Positions 23,016 through 34,185 of a DNA stretch of 64,000 nt are shown here, one piece after another (within the stretch, counting starts at the first letter, position 1; the number at the start of each line of letters is the position of its first letter). Source of the stretch: Cepaea nemoralis (taxonomy: Eukaryota; Mollusca; Gastropoda; Stylommatophora; Helicidae); contig JACEFZ010006269.1 in the NCBI GenBank assembly GCA_014155875.1, positions 62,001 to 126,000 of the forward strand. Reading direction: 5' to 3'. The notes beneath the pieces are model-generated. The model saw nothing but the letters and a program-made list of their open reading frames with translations. It ran no database searches and was not told where the DNA came from. A program made the position numbers and the translations under genes.

Positions 23016-24841
23016 ATGGAGCGACGGCAGCAGCAGCAGAAGAAGAAGAAAAAGGAGGAGTAGGAGGAGGGAGGAGGAAGAGGGTGCAGGAGGGAGGAGG
23101 AGGAGGGAGGAAGAGATAGGCGGAGAGAGGAGGAGGAAGGAGGAGGAGTAGGGAGGAATAGGAGAGAGGAGGAGGGAGGAGGAGAGATTAGGAGGAGGGG
23201 GAAAGAGGAGAAGGAGGGAGGAGAAGGGAGGAGGAGAAAGAGGAAGGAGGAGGAAGACGGAGGAGGAAGAGGGAGAAGGAGGAGGAGGGAGAAGGAGGAG
23301 GAGGGAGGAGGGAGGAGGAGAACGCAGGAGGAGGAGGAAGAGTGAGAGGGAGGAGGAGGAAGGAGGAGGAGAGAGAAGGAGGGAGGGGGTGGAGGGAGAA
23401 GGAGGAGGGAGGAAGAGGTAGAAGGAGGAGGGAGGAGAAGGAGGGGGATGAGGAGGAGGGAGAGGAGGAATGATGAGGAGGGAGGAGGAGGAGGAGGGAT
23501 GTGGAGGAAGAAGGAGGAGGGAGGAGAAGGGAGGAGGTAGAGGGAGGAGGAGGAGGGAGGAAAAGGGAGGAGGAGAGAGGAAGAGGAGGGAGGAAGTAGG
23601 AGGAGGATGAAGAGGGAGGAGGACGGAGGAGGGAGAAAGATATAGGCGGAGAGAGAAGGAGGAGGGAGGAGGAGGAATAGGGAGGAATAGGAGGAGGAGT
23701 GGGAAAGAGGATAAGGAGGAGGAAGAAGAGGGAGGAGGAGGGAGGATGAGGAAGGAGGAGGGAGAAGGAGGAGGAGGGTAGGAAGAGGGAGAAGGAGGAG
23801 GAGAACGCAGGAGGAGGAGGGAGAGAGAGGAGGAGGTGAAGGGAGAAGGAGGTGGGAGGAAGAGGTAGAAGGAGGAGCGTGGAGGAGCAGGGAGGAGAAG
23901 GAGGGGGAGGAGGAGGTATGTGGAGGAGGCAGGAGGTAGAGTGAGGAGAAGGAGGGAGGATTAGGGAGGAGAGAGGAGGAGGGAGGAGGTAGGAGGAAAA
24001 GGGAAGAGGAAGGAGGAGGAGTAGAGGGAGGAGGAAGAGGAAGAGAGAGGAGGAGGAGAGGGTAGGAGGAGGAGGGAGGAGGTAGAGGGAGGAAAAGGGA
24101 GGAGGAGGAGGGAGGAAGGTAGGAGGAGGAAGAGGGAGGAGGAGGAAGAGGGGGAGGAGGAGGAGGATGGAGGAAGAAGAGGAGGGAGGAGGAGAGGAGG
24201 GGAGGAAGAGGGAGGAGGAGGGAAGAGGGAGGAGGGGGAGGGAAGAGGGTAGGAGGAGGAGGGGAGAGGAGGAGAAGAAGGGAGGAGGGGAGAGGAGGAG
24301 CGGAGGGAGAAGAAGGAAGGAGGAGGAGGGAGAGGAAGGAGGGAGGAGGAGGGAGAATGAGCGGGGAGGAAGGAAAAGGAGGTGGAAGAGAGGAGGAGAG
24401 GAGGAGAGTGGAGGAAGGAGGTAGAGGGAGGAGGAGGAGGAAGAAAAGGGAGGAGGAGAAGGGAGGAGGAGGAGGTAGAGGGAGGAGGAGGGAGTAGGAT
24501 GGAGAAGGAAGAGGGAGAAGGAGGAGGAGGCAGGAGGAGTAGGAGGGAGGCAGGAGGAGGAGGAGGGAGAGGGAAGAGGAGGGAGGAGGCAGATGGAGGA
24601 GGAGGGAGGAGGTAGAGGGAGAATGAGGAGGTAGAGGGAGGAGAAGGCGGGAGGAGGAGAAAGATGGAGGAGGGAGTAGGATGGAGGAGGAGGGAGGAGG
24701 AGAGAGAGGGAAGAGGAGGAGGAGGGAGGAGGCGGAGGGAGAAGGAGGAAGGAGTAGGAGGGAGGAGGATGGAGGAGGGAGAGGGGGGAGGAGGTGGTGG
24801 AGGGAGGAGGTAGAGGGAGGAGGAGAGAGGATGAGGAGGGA
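23016..24841 (+). repeat. Polypurine tract (GGA/GAA)n, about 1.8 kb
   Basis: Same composition as 21253-22003 but more than twice as long, in the same place within the composite repeat. The 500-600 residue frames across it are artefacts of the triplet repeat. Confidence 0.95.
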
Positions 24842-25345
24842 GTTTGCCATTCCGAATTCATACTCGTCTGTGATTTCGGTCCTTCCATTGATTGTTCTTC
24901 CCTTCTACATGACTGTAGATAACTTCCTTACACATAAAGAGATGAATTGTTATTGATATTGCCGTGGCATGGAGGAATATCAGCAGCAGAGTTGATCCAG
25001 AAAACCAAAGACCGAGATCTACGGAGAGCCATGAACGCCTACGCCAGCCGGCACGGCACTTGATGATGATGATGATTGCCGTGTGACGATTCTGTGTAGT
25101 CACGTCATTTTCTTCGCTTTCCCTAGCGTTTTGGTTCGGGGATTCTTTCATCATCATCATCATCATATATTTACGTACGTATTTTGGGAGGGGGAGGAGG
25201 GAGGAGGAGGAAGAAGAAGAAAAAAATACGACAGTTGGCAGCTCTGGAATGAAAGGAAGACGTGTAGAAAATTTCATCTCAATCGGATGGGCCGTTCGCG
25301 AACAAATAAAGGACATACATATATATTTACATACATACACTTTGT
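24842..25345 (+). mobile_element. 3' portion of composite repeat, copy 2
   Basis: See 22004-22494. This copy retains a longer LINE 3' end (bases 24960-25070, encoding WHGGISAAELIQ and NAYASRHGT before a GATGAT run). That shows the composite arose by a LINE inserting into the CTAGCTGACC element before the whole was duplicated. Confidence 0.85.
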
Positions 25346-25365
25346 TTTATATATATAGACTAGCT

Positions 25366-25993
25366 GACCCTGCCCGGCTTCGCCCAGTCACTGGTGGGGA
25401 GCATCTAATTTAATTCATATAAGTAGTCATATAAGTTCTCATTAAATTCATACAACAAAAAAAGTAACTTAAAAGAATGTCCTTCCACACACCATCCATT
25501 ATTTTTAATGAAAACTCTTTTTAATCACCTGCATGACTACAGTAACTTCTTAAGCAAAAAAGATGAGTTACAATGGTATGCATTGTGCATTATTTTTATG
25601 AAAACTTTGAAAATGCCTTACAGATTGTATCATTATTTATTATAACTCATATGCCGGTACATAACTATGGACACAGAGTTTATAAATCTTTGAAAACGAT
25701 GCCACAATATGACTATAAGTTATACAGAAAAGTTATGCCCCTTGAAATAACTTTTACGGAGTTAGGTCCCCTGAAATATATGAAATTATAATGAAAAATG
25801 AAAAATGAAATAATACTGAGTAAGCAGGCGATTTCACACTAACAAAATATCACAGTTGGCAGCTCTGGAATGAAAGGAAGGCGTGTAGAAAATTTCATCT
25901 CAATCGGATGGGCCGTTCACGAACAAATAAAGGACATACATAGATACATACATTCAGACAGACAGACAGACGATCCTAATTTATATATAAGAT
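25366..25993 (+). mobile_element. Compact full copy of the CTAGCTGACC element
   Basis: Starts CTAGCTGACCCTGCCCGGCT and ends CAGACGATCC, TATATATAAGA, about 630 bp, without polypurine or LINE insert. The end motif AAATTTCATCTCAATCGG resembles 3' ends of short repeats common in invertebrates. Whether it is a SINE, a short LINE derivative or another class is not decided here. Confidence 0.7.
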
Positions 25994-26399
25994 AATAAAT
26001 GATGAAAATTACGGGCTATTTTCTCTTTTGAGAGTTCTCTTGTCATAGTAAAATTGTTGTAAGTAATTACCCTAGATTAACTATTTAGTTGGTAGAGGAG
26101 AGGCGAGGAACCATTCTTAAGGACATTTGCTATACTCAGTAAAAATGTCATTGTTTCCTTGAGGTATTCCTTGGTTCTCCAAAACTCTATTTAATGGTCT
26201 CAAATCATTGAGCCAGTGACAGCTAAATTAATTTTAACGGGCAGGATCACATTGAGAAAGAGGAACTCTGGATCCTTGATCTCTTTGGGGTTGAGCCATC
26301 AACTATTTATCCGACAGTCCGAGATCTGTGAAAAGACACGAACGCCAACCCCAGTTGACATGGCTCATGATGATGTGATGACAATGCTACTCTTAGACT

Positions 26400-26705
26400 A
26401 AACAAGATTTAACAAATAAACTCATGGACCTGGGGATTGTTTACTTTAGCCACGTTATCAAATTCGCGGATGTTTAATTCTCTGACATACACTCCCATGT
26501 CAACCCATCCTAAAATGGATATCATGAAATTCCCGGGAGGTTCAGGAAGAAAATGTGATACAGAATATATCACCCATCGAGAGGTAATGTGTCTAAAATA
26601 TGTGGTTAGCATTATATACCGGGAGCCGAGGTAGGACAGTGGTTAGCATTATATACCGGGAGCCGAGGTAGCCCATTAGTCATATTTTCGAATCCCTCTG
26701 TTACG
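26400..26705 (+). mobile_element. SINE fragments (family S3) with a 37-bp tandem duplication
   Basis: CCCATCCTAAAATGGATATC at 26505-26524 matches the SINE body near 51500. A tRNA-like B box TTCGAATCCC is at 26687-26696. GTGGTTAGCATTATATACCG and the following GGAGCCGAGGTAG occur at 26602 and again at 26639. Confidence 0.5.
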
Positions 26706-26774
26706 AGGCTTTTACCAAGAAATGTAAACATGGCTACCAGATCGTAACAGTAAAGTTAAATGTCTCTTATTAAC

Positions 26775-27165
26775 TAAAGAGCTGACCCGGCCCGGCGTCG
26801 CCAGGCACCTGGCGGGGAGCGTTTCATTTAATTCATATTAGTAGTCATTATATATGCAAATACATTTCTCTAAGCGCACAGAGTATGTGTTCAGCCCCTG
26901 CTCCCGTTCCCGTTCACGCTGTTCGTCTATTTCTGATGCTCCTATTCTCGTTACCGTAGCTCGTCTGTTTCTGATGCTCCCGTTAAAAATTAAAAATTGA
27001 TTTTAAACTACCTAACTATTCCAGTTGGATCCGCGGGAGTGAGAACATCATCTGTACAAAATTTCATCTCAATCGGATGGACCATTCGGGAACGCATAAA
27101 GGACACCCAAAGAATCAAAATTCTCTTTCATATATATTCTTCTTCTTCTTCTTCTTGTGCGTTCA
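26775..27165 (+). mobile_element. Diverged copy of the CTAGCTGACC element
   Basis: Begins GAGCTGACCCGGCCCGGCGT and keeps ATTTAATTCATATTAGTAGT and AATTTCATCTCAATCGGATG. It ends in a CTT run at 27140-27158. Confidence 0.7.
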
Positions 27166-27463
27166 TCCGGAGTTTTTTTTTCCGGACGTGATTGCGTTGT
27201 GCCTGTTTACAGCAGAGCTGCGTTCTTGCGCCGTTAGGTCGACACACCCGACTTCTGCGGGCATTTGTTGACCGGGTTAACCTTCCCGGGGTTTCATATA
27301 TATAATAGAATAGTAGAAGATATGGAGATATGGTATATGGCCAAAATATTGGAAGAGAACTATCTTCATTCCAATAACTAAAAAGGGCAACCTGAAACTA
27401 CTGAACGTAGCACTGAATAAATGCTGGGTTGACTGCGGCGTACTCCAAAGGATATGCAACTAA

Positions 27464-27503
<40 letters not shown>

Positions 27504-28378
27504 AAAAAAAACATTATTCAGTGTGGTAATAGAAGAATAAAACATTTAATGTGATATCGAAAAGAAATTTAAAAAAAAAATGAGTTAGCAAGTTTTCACG
27601 TATCTAAAATAGATGCATTATTTTTATGAAAACTTTGAAGATGCCTTAAAGTGTTTATCATTTTGTTTATAAAGCATATGACTGTAGATAACTTCTTTAA
27701 ACATTTTATAAAACTTTAAGAAAAATACAACAATTATTTAAATTACATAATATAGCAATGCGACTAAAAGTAATTCATCTTAATAACGTATGCTAGAACA
27801 TCAGCAATTTCAACATGTTGATCAATGCCTACATCCTGTCCTTTATGTGAGCTGACAGTTAACAGAGACTGAAACGAAATATTCACTTAGAGGGCTTGCA
27901 GATAGTAGTAAAATAGAAAAGAATATCCTATCCAAGATGAGACATATTCGAATGTACACATATCGAGAATGACATAAAATCACTCACTGGACGTGTTGTC
28001 GTGATATTTGAGAGCGATTCTCTATTCCTGACAGATAATATTCAGTACTTTGGTTTCACAATATTGTGCATACATTATTTATTAACGCGATTAGCCTTGT
28101 AAATATAAATAATAATTTTCCATGAGAACAGCACCTGTTAATCAGATTCATATTATAAAACAGCTTAAATTGATTGTGGATATAACGCTTGCCAATTTAG
28201 TGCATGGCTTGTTATTCAGTTTCTCAGTTTCATCTTTATCTAATTATGTTTCATTTATATCTGTTTGTGGTCTTCCTGTATTTTTACTTTACGTTAATTT
28301 AATATTATTAGCATTGCTTTTCCCCCATTCTAAATTGAGCTAACTGGGTTTGGTTTATAATAAGGTTTGTACACTGTG
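27166..28378. other. No gene; (TC)n at 27466-27500
   Basis: AT-rich sequence. The only clear structure is the TC repeat followed by an A run at 27501-27511. Confidence 0.5.
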
Positions 28379-28478
<100 letters not shown>

Positions 28479-28959
28479 GCAGGATTCACAAGTCTCTAGC
28501 CGTTTTCATCACGTATTCATTTTCTCATTACGCAACATCACAAACTGCACATACCGCTCTTCTTGGCACACGCAGTCTTGACGGTGACAGACAGATCTGT
28601 TAGCCTTTGTGTCACGCGTAGTAACTGGAACAATCAAAGAATGATTATTTATTACAGTATGCTACCTTGCATTTGACAGTGAAATAAAGGTGGAAGTCAG
28701 TCAGTCAGTCACGGTTCCAACTTCACAGCAACGGGTCGTCCCCATTATGCTCCGTTTCTGTGCCAATGAAAATCACACAAAACGTTCCACACTGCCCAAT
28801 GAGAAAAGTGGAAAAGACAGGAGTCTCGACAAACAACAGTCCGCACAGATACACTGTGCATAATGCCGCCGCCAGAATGTCAACACAATAGTCCCCCACA
28901 AAACACCCAGTTCATCTCTGATTGAATCGGCAGTCATTTTTCCATCTGGATGTTTCCTA

Positions 28960-29352
28960 GATGCTCACCCACACAGTCCACGAAAATACAGTTCATCGTC
29001 AATGGTAGTGTTCATGCTTCACATCCATACACAAGTATAGTTCTATCCACTTCAAAACTCTTTTTCACGCTTCAATTGATATCTTTTTATTGGTCAGTAT
29101 GTTTTCCATCTTGCTACCTTCGCAATGGCAGTTCTTGTTCTAATCTCTTCGAGGCATCTCCCATCAGATGTTATGACTGTTCCTAGATAACTGTATCGAT
29201 TCACTTGCTTAAGAATATGCCCATTCACTCGTATATCATATTGTGGTATTTCCTTCTTCCCAGTGACGACCATAATGTGTGTCTTCTTACTATTCAGATC
29301 TAACCCTAGTTGTTCACTGTGTGCAACAATCGCATCGACTAAATGTTGCAGG
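28960..29352 (-). mobile_element. LINE reverse transcriptase fragment
   Basis: Reading 29349 down gives a conserved thumb region (AHSEQLGLDLNSKKTHIMVV, then a SYLGTVITSDG box near 29200) followed by a shifted YGCEA motif with an in-frame TGA. It abuts the 3' tail of the RNase H LINE to its right. Confidence 0.65.
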
Positions 29353-29637
29353 TCTTGTTCAGTTCAGTTAGTTCTGTTCAGTTATCAGTTGGGGTATCTT
29401 CATTGCACTCCGGACATGTCCATAGGTGCTCAGATCCTCCCCCAGCATATGTATCAGCGTCCGGTGGCTAATAGTGCCAGTTCTGTGTTGGTTGACAGAG
29501 GCGCTTTGTTTTCCCGATGTACCCCTCGCGTCTAGCCGTGCCTATTCTTACTCCCAAGTCTTTCATCCTGGACAGCGATGTGGATTCACTGACGTCAAAG
29601 TCCTCTGTTCTCGCCATATCCTTGAGGACTTAATAAC
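29353..29637 (-). mobile_element. RNase H LINE, 3' end (left half, separated by the LTR nest)
   Basis: Reading down from 29637, the C-terminus of the LINE at 44689-45745 continues (GEDLSTYGHVRSAMKI-like box at about 29450-29400, then AACTG-type tail repeats at 29352-29395). The two halves are separated by the outer LTR element and share the duplicated bases ATAAC. The coding is broken by shifts. Confidence 0.65.
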
Positions 29638-30358
29638 TGACATATGCCTGGGTCAATGACAGTGAGTTGAGTGACCTGGTAGCGAGACTACGAGAAAAAC
29701 AACCAGCCCTGAGAAATAATGGTGAGGGTAGATGGAGAACCCCAGGGTGGATGGGGCGAGAGGCAGTGTATTTTTGTGTGAAGTCAGGGAACTTCAGAGG
29801 ACAATTGATATTTAGACTCCGAGCTGGTCGGGAGTCGAAGGAGAGAAGCGGAGTTAGAAAGAGAGCCCCGTCCTGTGTTGTGTTGTTTTCGGAGTTTTGA
29901 ATGCAGGCCTAAAACCCAGTGGGGGTTGGATAGTTAATGGAGGCCTGAACCCAAAAGTGGGTTAGATAGCTGGTGGAGGCTAGACCCAGTGTGTGGATTG
30001 TATTGTGTGAGGTCCAGTCGTGGATAGCAACTGGACAACTGTCTAGTAAAGTGGAGATTTATAAAGCCGTGAGAAGGCAGTGATGTGTGCTGGTTAACTT
30101 GTGAGGAGGATAGATAAATTCTGTGGATTATATTGTTTTCTGGATATAGAATTATGTTCTGTTTGTCCGTGTTTTTTTTGCATTAAAGGATTATGTGCGC
30201 CAACTCAATCTTGTTTAATGACTGGTGGATGTGTACTGCGGGGGTGAGTTGAATTATGAGACAGGTGGCTAACTCAACTTACATTCAGTGACATACAAGG
30301 AGCAGTGTAACCTAGACAGCGACCATCTCACTCAGTTATTATAAAGAACATCGTGACA
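29638..30358 (+). repeat. 5' LTR of the outer element
   Basis: Starts TGACATATGCCTGGG and ends CATCGTGACA. It contains TTTATAAAG near 30058 and ATTAAA near 30182 as possible promoter and polyadenylation signals. Confidence 0.85.
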
Positions 30359-30363
30359 TTATC

Positions 30364-30379
30364 TGGGAGGCTCTCCGGT
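30364..30379 (+). promoter_or_regulatory. Candidate primer-binding site, outer element
   Basis: TGGGAGGCTCTCCGGT lies five bases after the LTR and is a variant of the TGGGGGCCAAGCCGGT found in elements A and inner. Confidence 0.4.
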
Positions 30380-32635
30380 CAAAGAACACGGTGCGATATA
30401 GACAGGGTTGTCATTCTGTTTATATGTGGACTCTTCGATTAGAGAGGATATTATTATTAAATTCAAAGACATTCGGCGAGCACCTTATTACAACGGTAAT
30501 TTTATCAAACCAAAACTTAGGTATCCAGCAGACGACTTCGTTTCAAAGGTGTCGGAGAATGGACACACTGTTCACTATGAGGCCAGAGAAGAGAGGGTGG
30601 ACAGCGGAGTGTATCCACAGTATAAAGACAAGATTTGCGCCTGTGTGAGAATTGGTGAGCAGACAAAACAGCGGCACAGAAAAGTCGGCGCTACGATACT
30701 AGCTGGACGATATCCGGACAGGTGTGTGTGGGTGTGACGAAGACGGCAGTGAATACTCAAGGTAGCCGACGGTTCACGGAAAAACCAGTGTTGTGTCCAG
30801 AGTGTGGCGAGGTCAGCGTGTGTGTGTGTGTGTGTGTGTGTGGCGAGGACAGCGCTCTAGAGAAGACACGTCACAGATCAATCGAGAGAGTATACGACGG
30901 TGACGGGTTGGTAATTAGTCACAAACATCACAGGTGAACAGTCGCGTGGACAAAAAGTTGTTTACGACGGGAGCGGTCAGTTCTAGGTGTGTGTGTAGGA
31001 CAGGATTGAAAATCCAAAGATAGAGGAAGGTGTGTGTGGCGAGGCAATCGCACTGTGTGGTCGCAGGGCGACAGGTCAAGAGTTTCGGCCGCACGTCTAG
31101 TGTATGGGGACGCTGTATTTATGAAGGATAACAATAACAGACCGTGGTAGTAACAGTACCCCTACCACAGCCGGGTTGGGGCAAAGAAAGTTGTGTGGAA
31201 AGTGTTTACTGAGGATTTTTCCACTGACGGTGATAAAGAGAAATTGAGTTCACAGTGTGAGTCGGGGTTGTGAAGGAGCGAAGGTACTCAGGAAATTTCC
31301 ATGGCCTGGTGTTGACAAGATGACTCACGGGACTGTGAAGGTGAATCCCGAATGAACAAAACAAGTTGTTTTGAAAGAAAACCAGACTTTGTGTTCGTTT
31401 TTTGTTGAAATCCCTTTGTTAGCATTACCCTGTCATGAGCACGTAATTCTACAACGAATAATTACGTGTCGTCATCGCAAGCGTGGTCGCATACAGTTGT
31501 CAAAAAGGACTTACTATAAAGAATTAAAGTGCTGGACATTTGCTGCCATTTCTTGTGTTGAATTCATATCATATATGATACGGACTGTGTCAAGACAGAA
31601 CATTTTGGATAATTACTATCACCTTCAACTTTTCCGACAGTTGGAACTTGTGATCACAACGTGAAATTAAGTAACCACTCAACAAAACAATAAGTCATTG
31701 TGGAATCTAGCGTCGTAGACATTTCGGAACTTTATCCAACAGACATTTCCAGCATATTGTAGAAAACTATTAACAACAAACTTAGAACTGTCGTGACTGG
31801 TTAATAAGCACATTATTGTCGGCCAGCCATTTGGACATTTTGTTTGCTCCTATCGTCTTATAGAATGTTTTCGGGTGTTACGAAATTATTTGTATGTGGT
31901 CCAGTGTTTGTCAGGAGTAGGAGATTTTTGTGTTGTTTCGCGAAGGTCGTGAGACAGGGCAAAAGGAATTTTCTTAGGTGCACCATATATTTTCTGGGAG
32001 GTAAATCGAAATGTCGGTTTGTTTTGTTCTGCAGTGAAGCAGTGTTGGTCCTGGATAATATACCGTGCCCGTTTGTGTCTAACGTCAGATCGGGGTATAT
32101 TTTGATGTTATACTTTCTTTTGTTTTCTTTTCATTATATTTACATATGCCATTTGGTTCTTCGGATACGGGTATTATTGTGATCTTTCGTCATATCTACT
32201 GTCTAGTGGTCTGTGTCAGGTTATATATGTTACGTGCACTGTGGTCGTCCCACACAAACTTGTGGATGTTACTGTGGTTTATTTCTTTGTGATCAACGTC
32301 TCCGTGTGCTCAGCTTGTGCGTCTAGCGTTTTATAGACATCACTTATTGTTGATCATTCATTCGTTTGTAGATGTATATATATGTATGTTTAGCAATATT
32401 TCCAGAAATTTTATACAGCTATTTGTGATATATATGCGAGGGAGTATAGGTAACTTTCCCACCTCACTACCTAATACGTATAGAGTGACTGTGTGAGCAC
32501 AGAGTGATATTATTAGTACTACGAATTACGTACAGTCTGAGTTGTTGTGTACTTAGGGAAGGTGCACAAAGACAAGTAATAGGTTACTTACATTTATAGT
32601 TGGCTGACAGACAACAACGTGTTCACAAGTACAAG
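30380..32635 (+). other. Long leader of the outer element
   Basis: About 2.2 kb of non-coding sequence between the LTR and gag, with a GT repeat at 30819-30841. Short frames here have no recognised domain. Confidence 0.6.
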
Positions 32636-33190
32636 ATGCCTACTTTAATGGAATACATAGAAGCAGGTGAACGAATAGGCCTGAAGGGTAAAGATTTACA
32701 AGAGTTTGCAGACGCAAAATTGAAAGAAGTTCAACACTGGGAAAGAGAGGAGAGGCATAATGAACGCGAGGCAAAACGCCTCCAGGAAGAGAAAGAAACA
32801 CAAATCAAAATAGAAATTGAGACAGAGAAGCTCAAGTGTCAAATGGAAACTGAAATTACACTAAAAAAGTTAGAATTTTCATCTAAGGGTCACAGTGAGG
32901 AAGGCAGAAGACCTTCGCAGTCGTCACAACGATTGAAATTGCCATATTTTACGGACCGGGACGGTCTTGAAGCGTATCTTTCGAGATTCGAATCATCGGC
33001 GAAAGCGTTAGGTATTCCAGAGGAAGAGTATGCGATGCGTCTGAGCGAGTGTCTGACGGGTAAGGCCCTCGACATCATGTTTAATTTACCTTTGGAAGAA
33101 AGAAACAATTACACTATTTTGCGTCAACGTTTGCTTACAAAGTTCCAACTAACTGAGCATGGATACAGAACAAAGTTAAGACAATTAGTG
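32636..33190 (+). pseudogene. gag of the outer element, N-terminal part
   Basis: The natural start is ATG 32636 (MPTLMEYIEAGERIGLKGKD), matching the gag starts of the other two elements. A glutamate/lysine-rich helical region follows (about residues 30-90), then a capsid-like part (LKLPYFTDRDGLEAYLSRFE, LPLEERNNYTILRQRLL) as in Ty3/gypsy and BEL gag. The frame is cut at 33190 by the inner element and continues in register at 41732 once the insertion and one AGTG are discounted. Confidence 0.75.
33187..33190. repeat. Target-site duplication AGTG, left copy
   Basis: Pairs with 41728-41731 around the inner LTR element. Confidence 0.75.
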
Positions 33191-33744
33191 TGTCACCGTC
33201 CTAGATGTCTAGGGGAATGAAACTCGGGCTCATACAGGCAACAAACTCCGTTCAGATACAATCTAACATCATTTATTTATATTATGTTACAGTAAGCTGG
33301 CGAAGTAAGGTTTTCACAAGCCAGCAACTCTCACGTTGCGTATCACAGGAGTTTACAATAAAGTAATAATACATGATCGCTACAAGAACTCTCTCAGCTA
33401 TCTAACGTATGCGTAAAACCCCTAAAGACACTTGGGTTTCCATCTATAAAGTCCCCCTTAAGGTAAGCCCTGTTGCTTCTTCAATGTCCAGTCCGTGTCT
33501 GCCTTTCCACACGTGTCGCAATCCGACACGGGTGGTAACTCTCTCCGAGTTTCTCATGGACCCCGCAATCGGCGGGCTCCATCGCTGTCCACGGGGCTGT
33601 GGACACGCTGACCGGTCCTTCGAGAAGGCTCTGGGTTATTCGAGCCCTCGAGTGACTCGGTTCTTTCCCTTTTGCAGGAGTTCTATCCCTTCTCCACTTT
33701 CTATTATCTTTCTATTAATACCGCCCCCATGTGAGACTGTGACA
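33191..33744 (-). repeat. 3' LTR of the inner element
   Basis: Matches 41174-41727 with about twelve differences. On the element's strand it has AATAAA (plus-strand TTTATT near 33272). The plus-strand frame through it is not a gene. Confidence 0.9.
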
Positions 33745-33764
33745 GGAGGTCCCCTCCCCCCTGC
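33745..33764 (-). promoter_or_regulatory. Polypurine tract of the inner element
   Basis: On the minus strand AGCAGGGGGGAGGGGACC lies directly before the 3' LTR, the position required for plus-strand priming. Confidence 0.7.
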
Positions 33765-33807
33765 TTTGATGGGTTATTATATGGTAATTAGTTTTATTCT
33801 AATTCTG

Positions 33808-34185
33808 TCACAGGATTACATGAAGTAGGTGTTTGTAGTTTGGTGGATAGTAACTTGGCAACCTATATATCTGCATCCACAACTCATGTATTCCCCCATA
33901 CAGCACTTCAAGATGTTTGCTGAAGAGGTCTCCTCTCTCTTCTATGTCCTTAAACATGCTTATCCGACCGAAGTTCCCTGACGCTTCCAGTTGTCTTTGC
34001 AACCGCGTCCTTCTCAAGTATCCATATGATACCCAGATATAAAACTCTGTGTAAGAGAGTTTTATCAAGACAAATTGTCTTGGCTTAATATAAAACTCTG
34101 TGTAAGAGAGTTTTATCAAGACAAATTGTCTTGGCTTATTTAAGCACACTTGCAAATCTTGTCCTGCATGTGTACTTCGATACAT
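33808..34185 (-). CDS. Unrecognised small open frame 3' of pol in the inner element
   Basis: 125 codons on the element's strand with a 17-residue segment (KPRQFVLIKLSYTEFYI) present twice because of a 51-bp tandem duplication. No signal peptide or membrane segment suggests an envelope, and no domain is recognised. It may be non-coding. Confidence 0.25.
   Translation of the reverse strand: MYRSTHAGQDLQVCLNKPRQFVLIKLSYTEFYIKPRQFVLIKLSYTEFYIWVSYGYLRRTRLQRQLEASGNFGRISMFKDIEERGDLFSKHLEVLYGGIHELWMQIYRLPSYYPPNYKHLLHVIL
34038..34138. repeat. 51-bp tandem pair carrying two hairpins each
   Basis: Units at 34038-34088 and 34089-34138. Each holds the inverted repeats AAAACTCT/AGAGTTTT and CAAGACAA/TTGTCTTG. 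Confidence 0.85.

Noticed and set aside
21198..24888. Reading frames of 250-615 codons rich in serine, leucine and proline, and their plus-strand partners
   Set aside because: They are translations of the GGA/GAA polypurine repeat in all frames, with no start context, splice site or non-repeat sequence.
32600..32635. gag start at base 32600
   Set aside because: That codon is TTG; the ATG at 32636 matches the starts of the other two gag genes.
33409..33828. A 139-codon plus-strand gene, also seen at 41392-41787
   Set aside because: Both lie in the LTRs of the inner element and are opposite to its coding strand.
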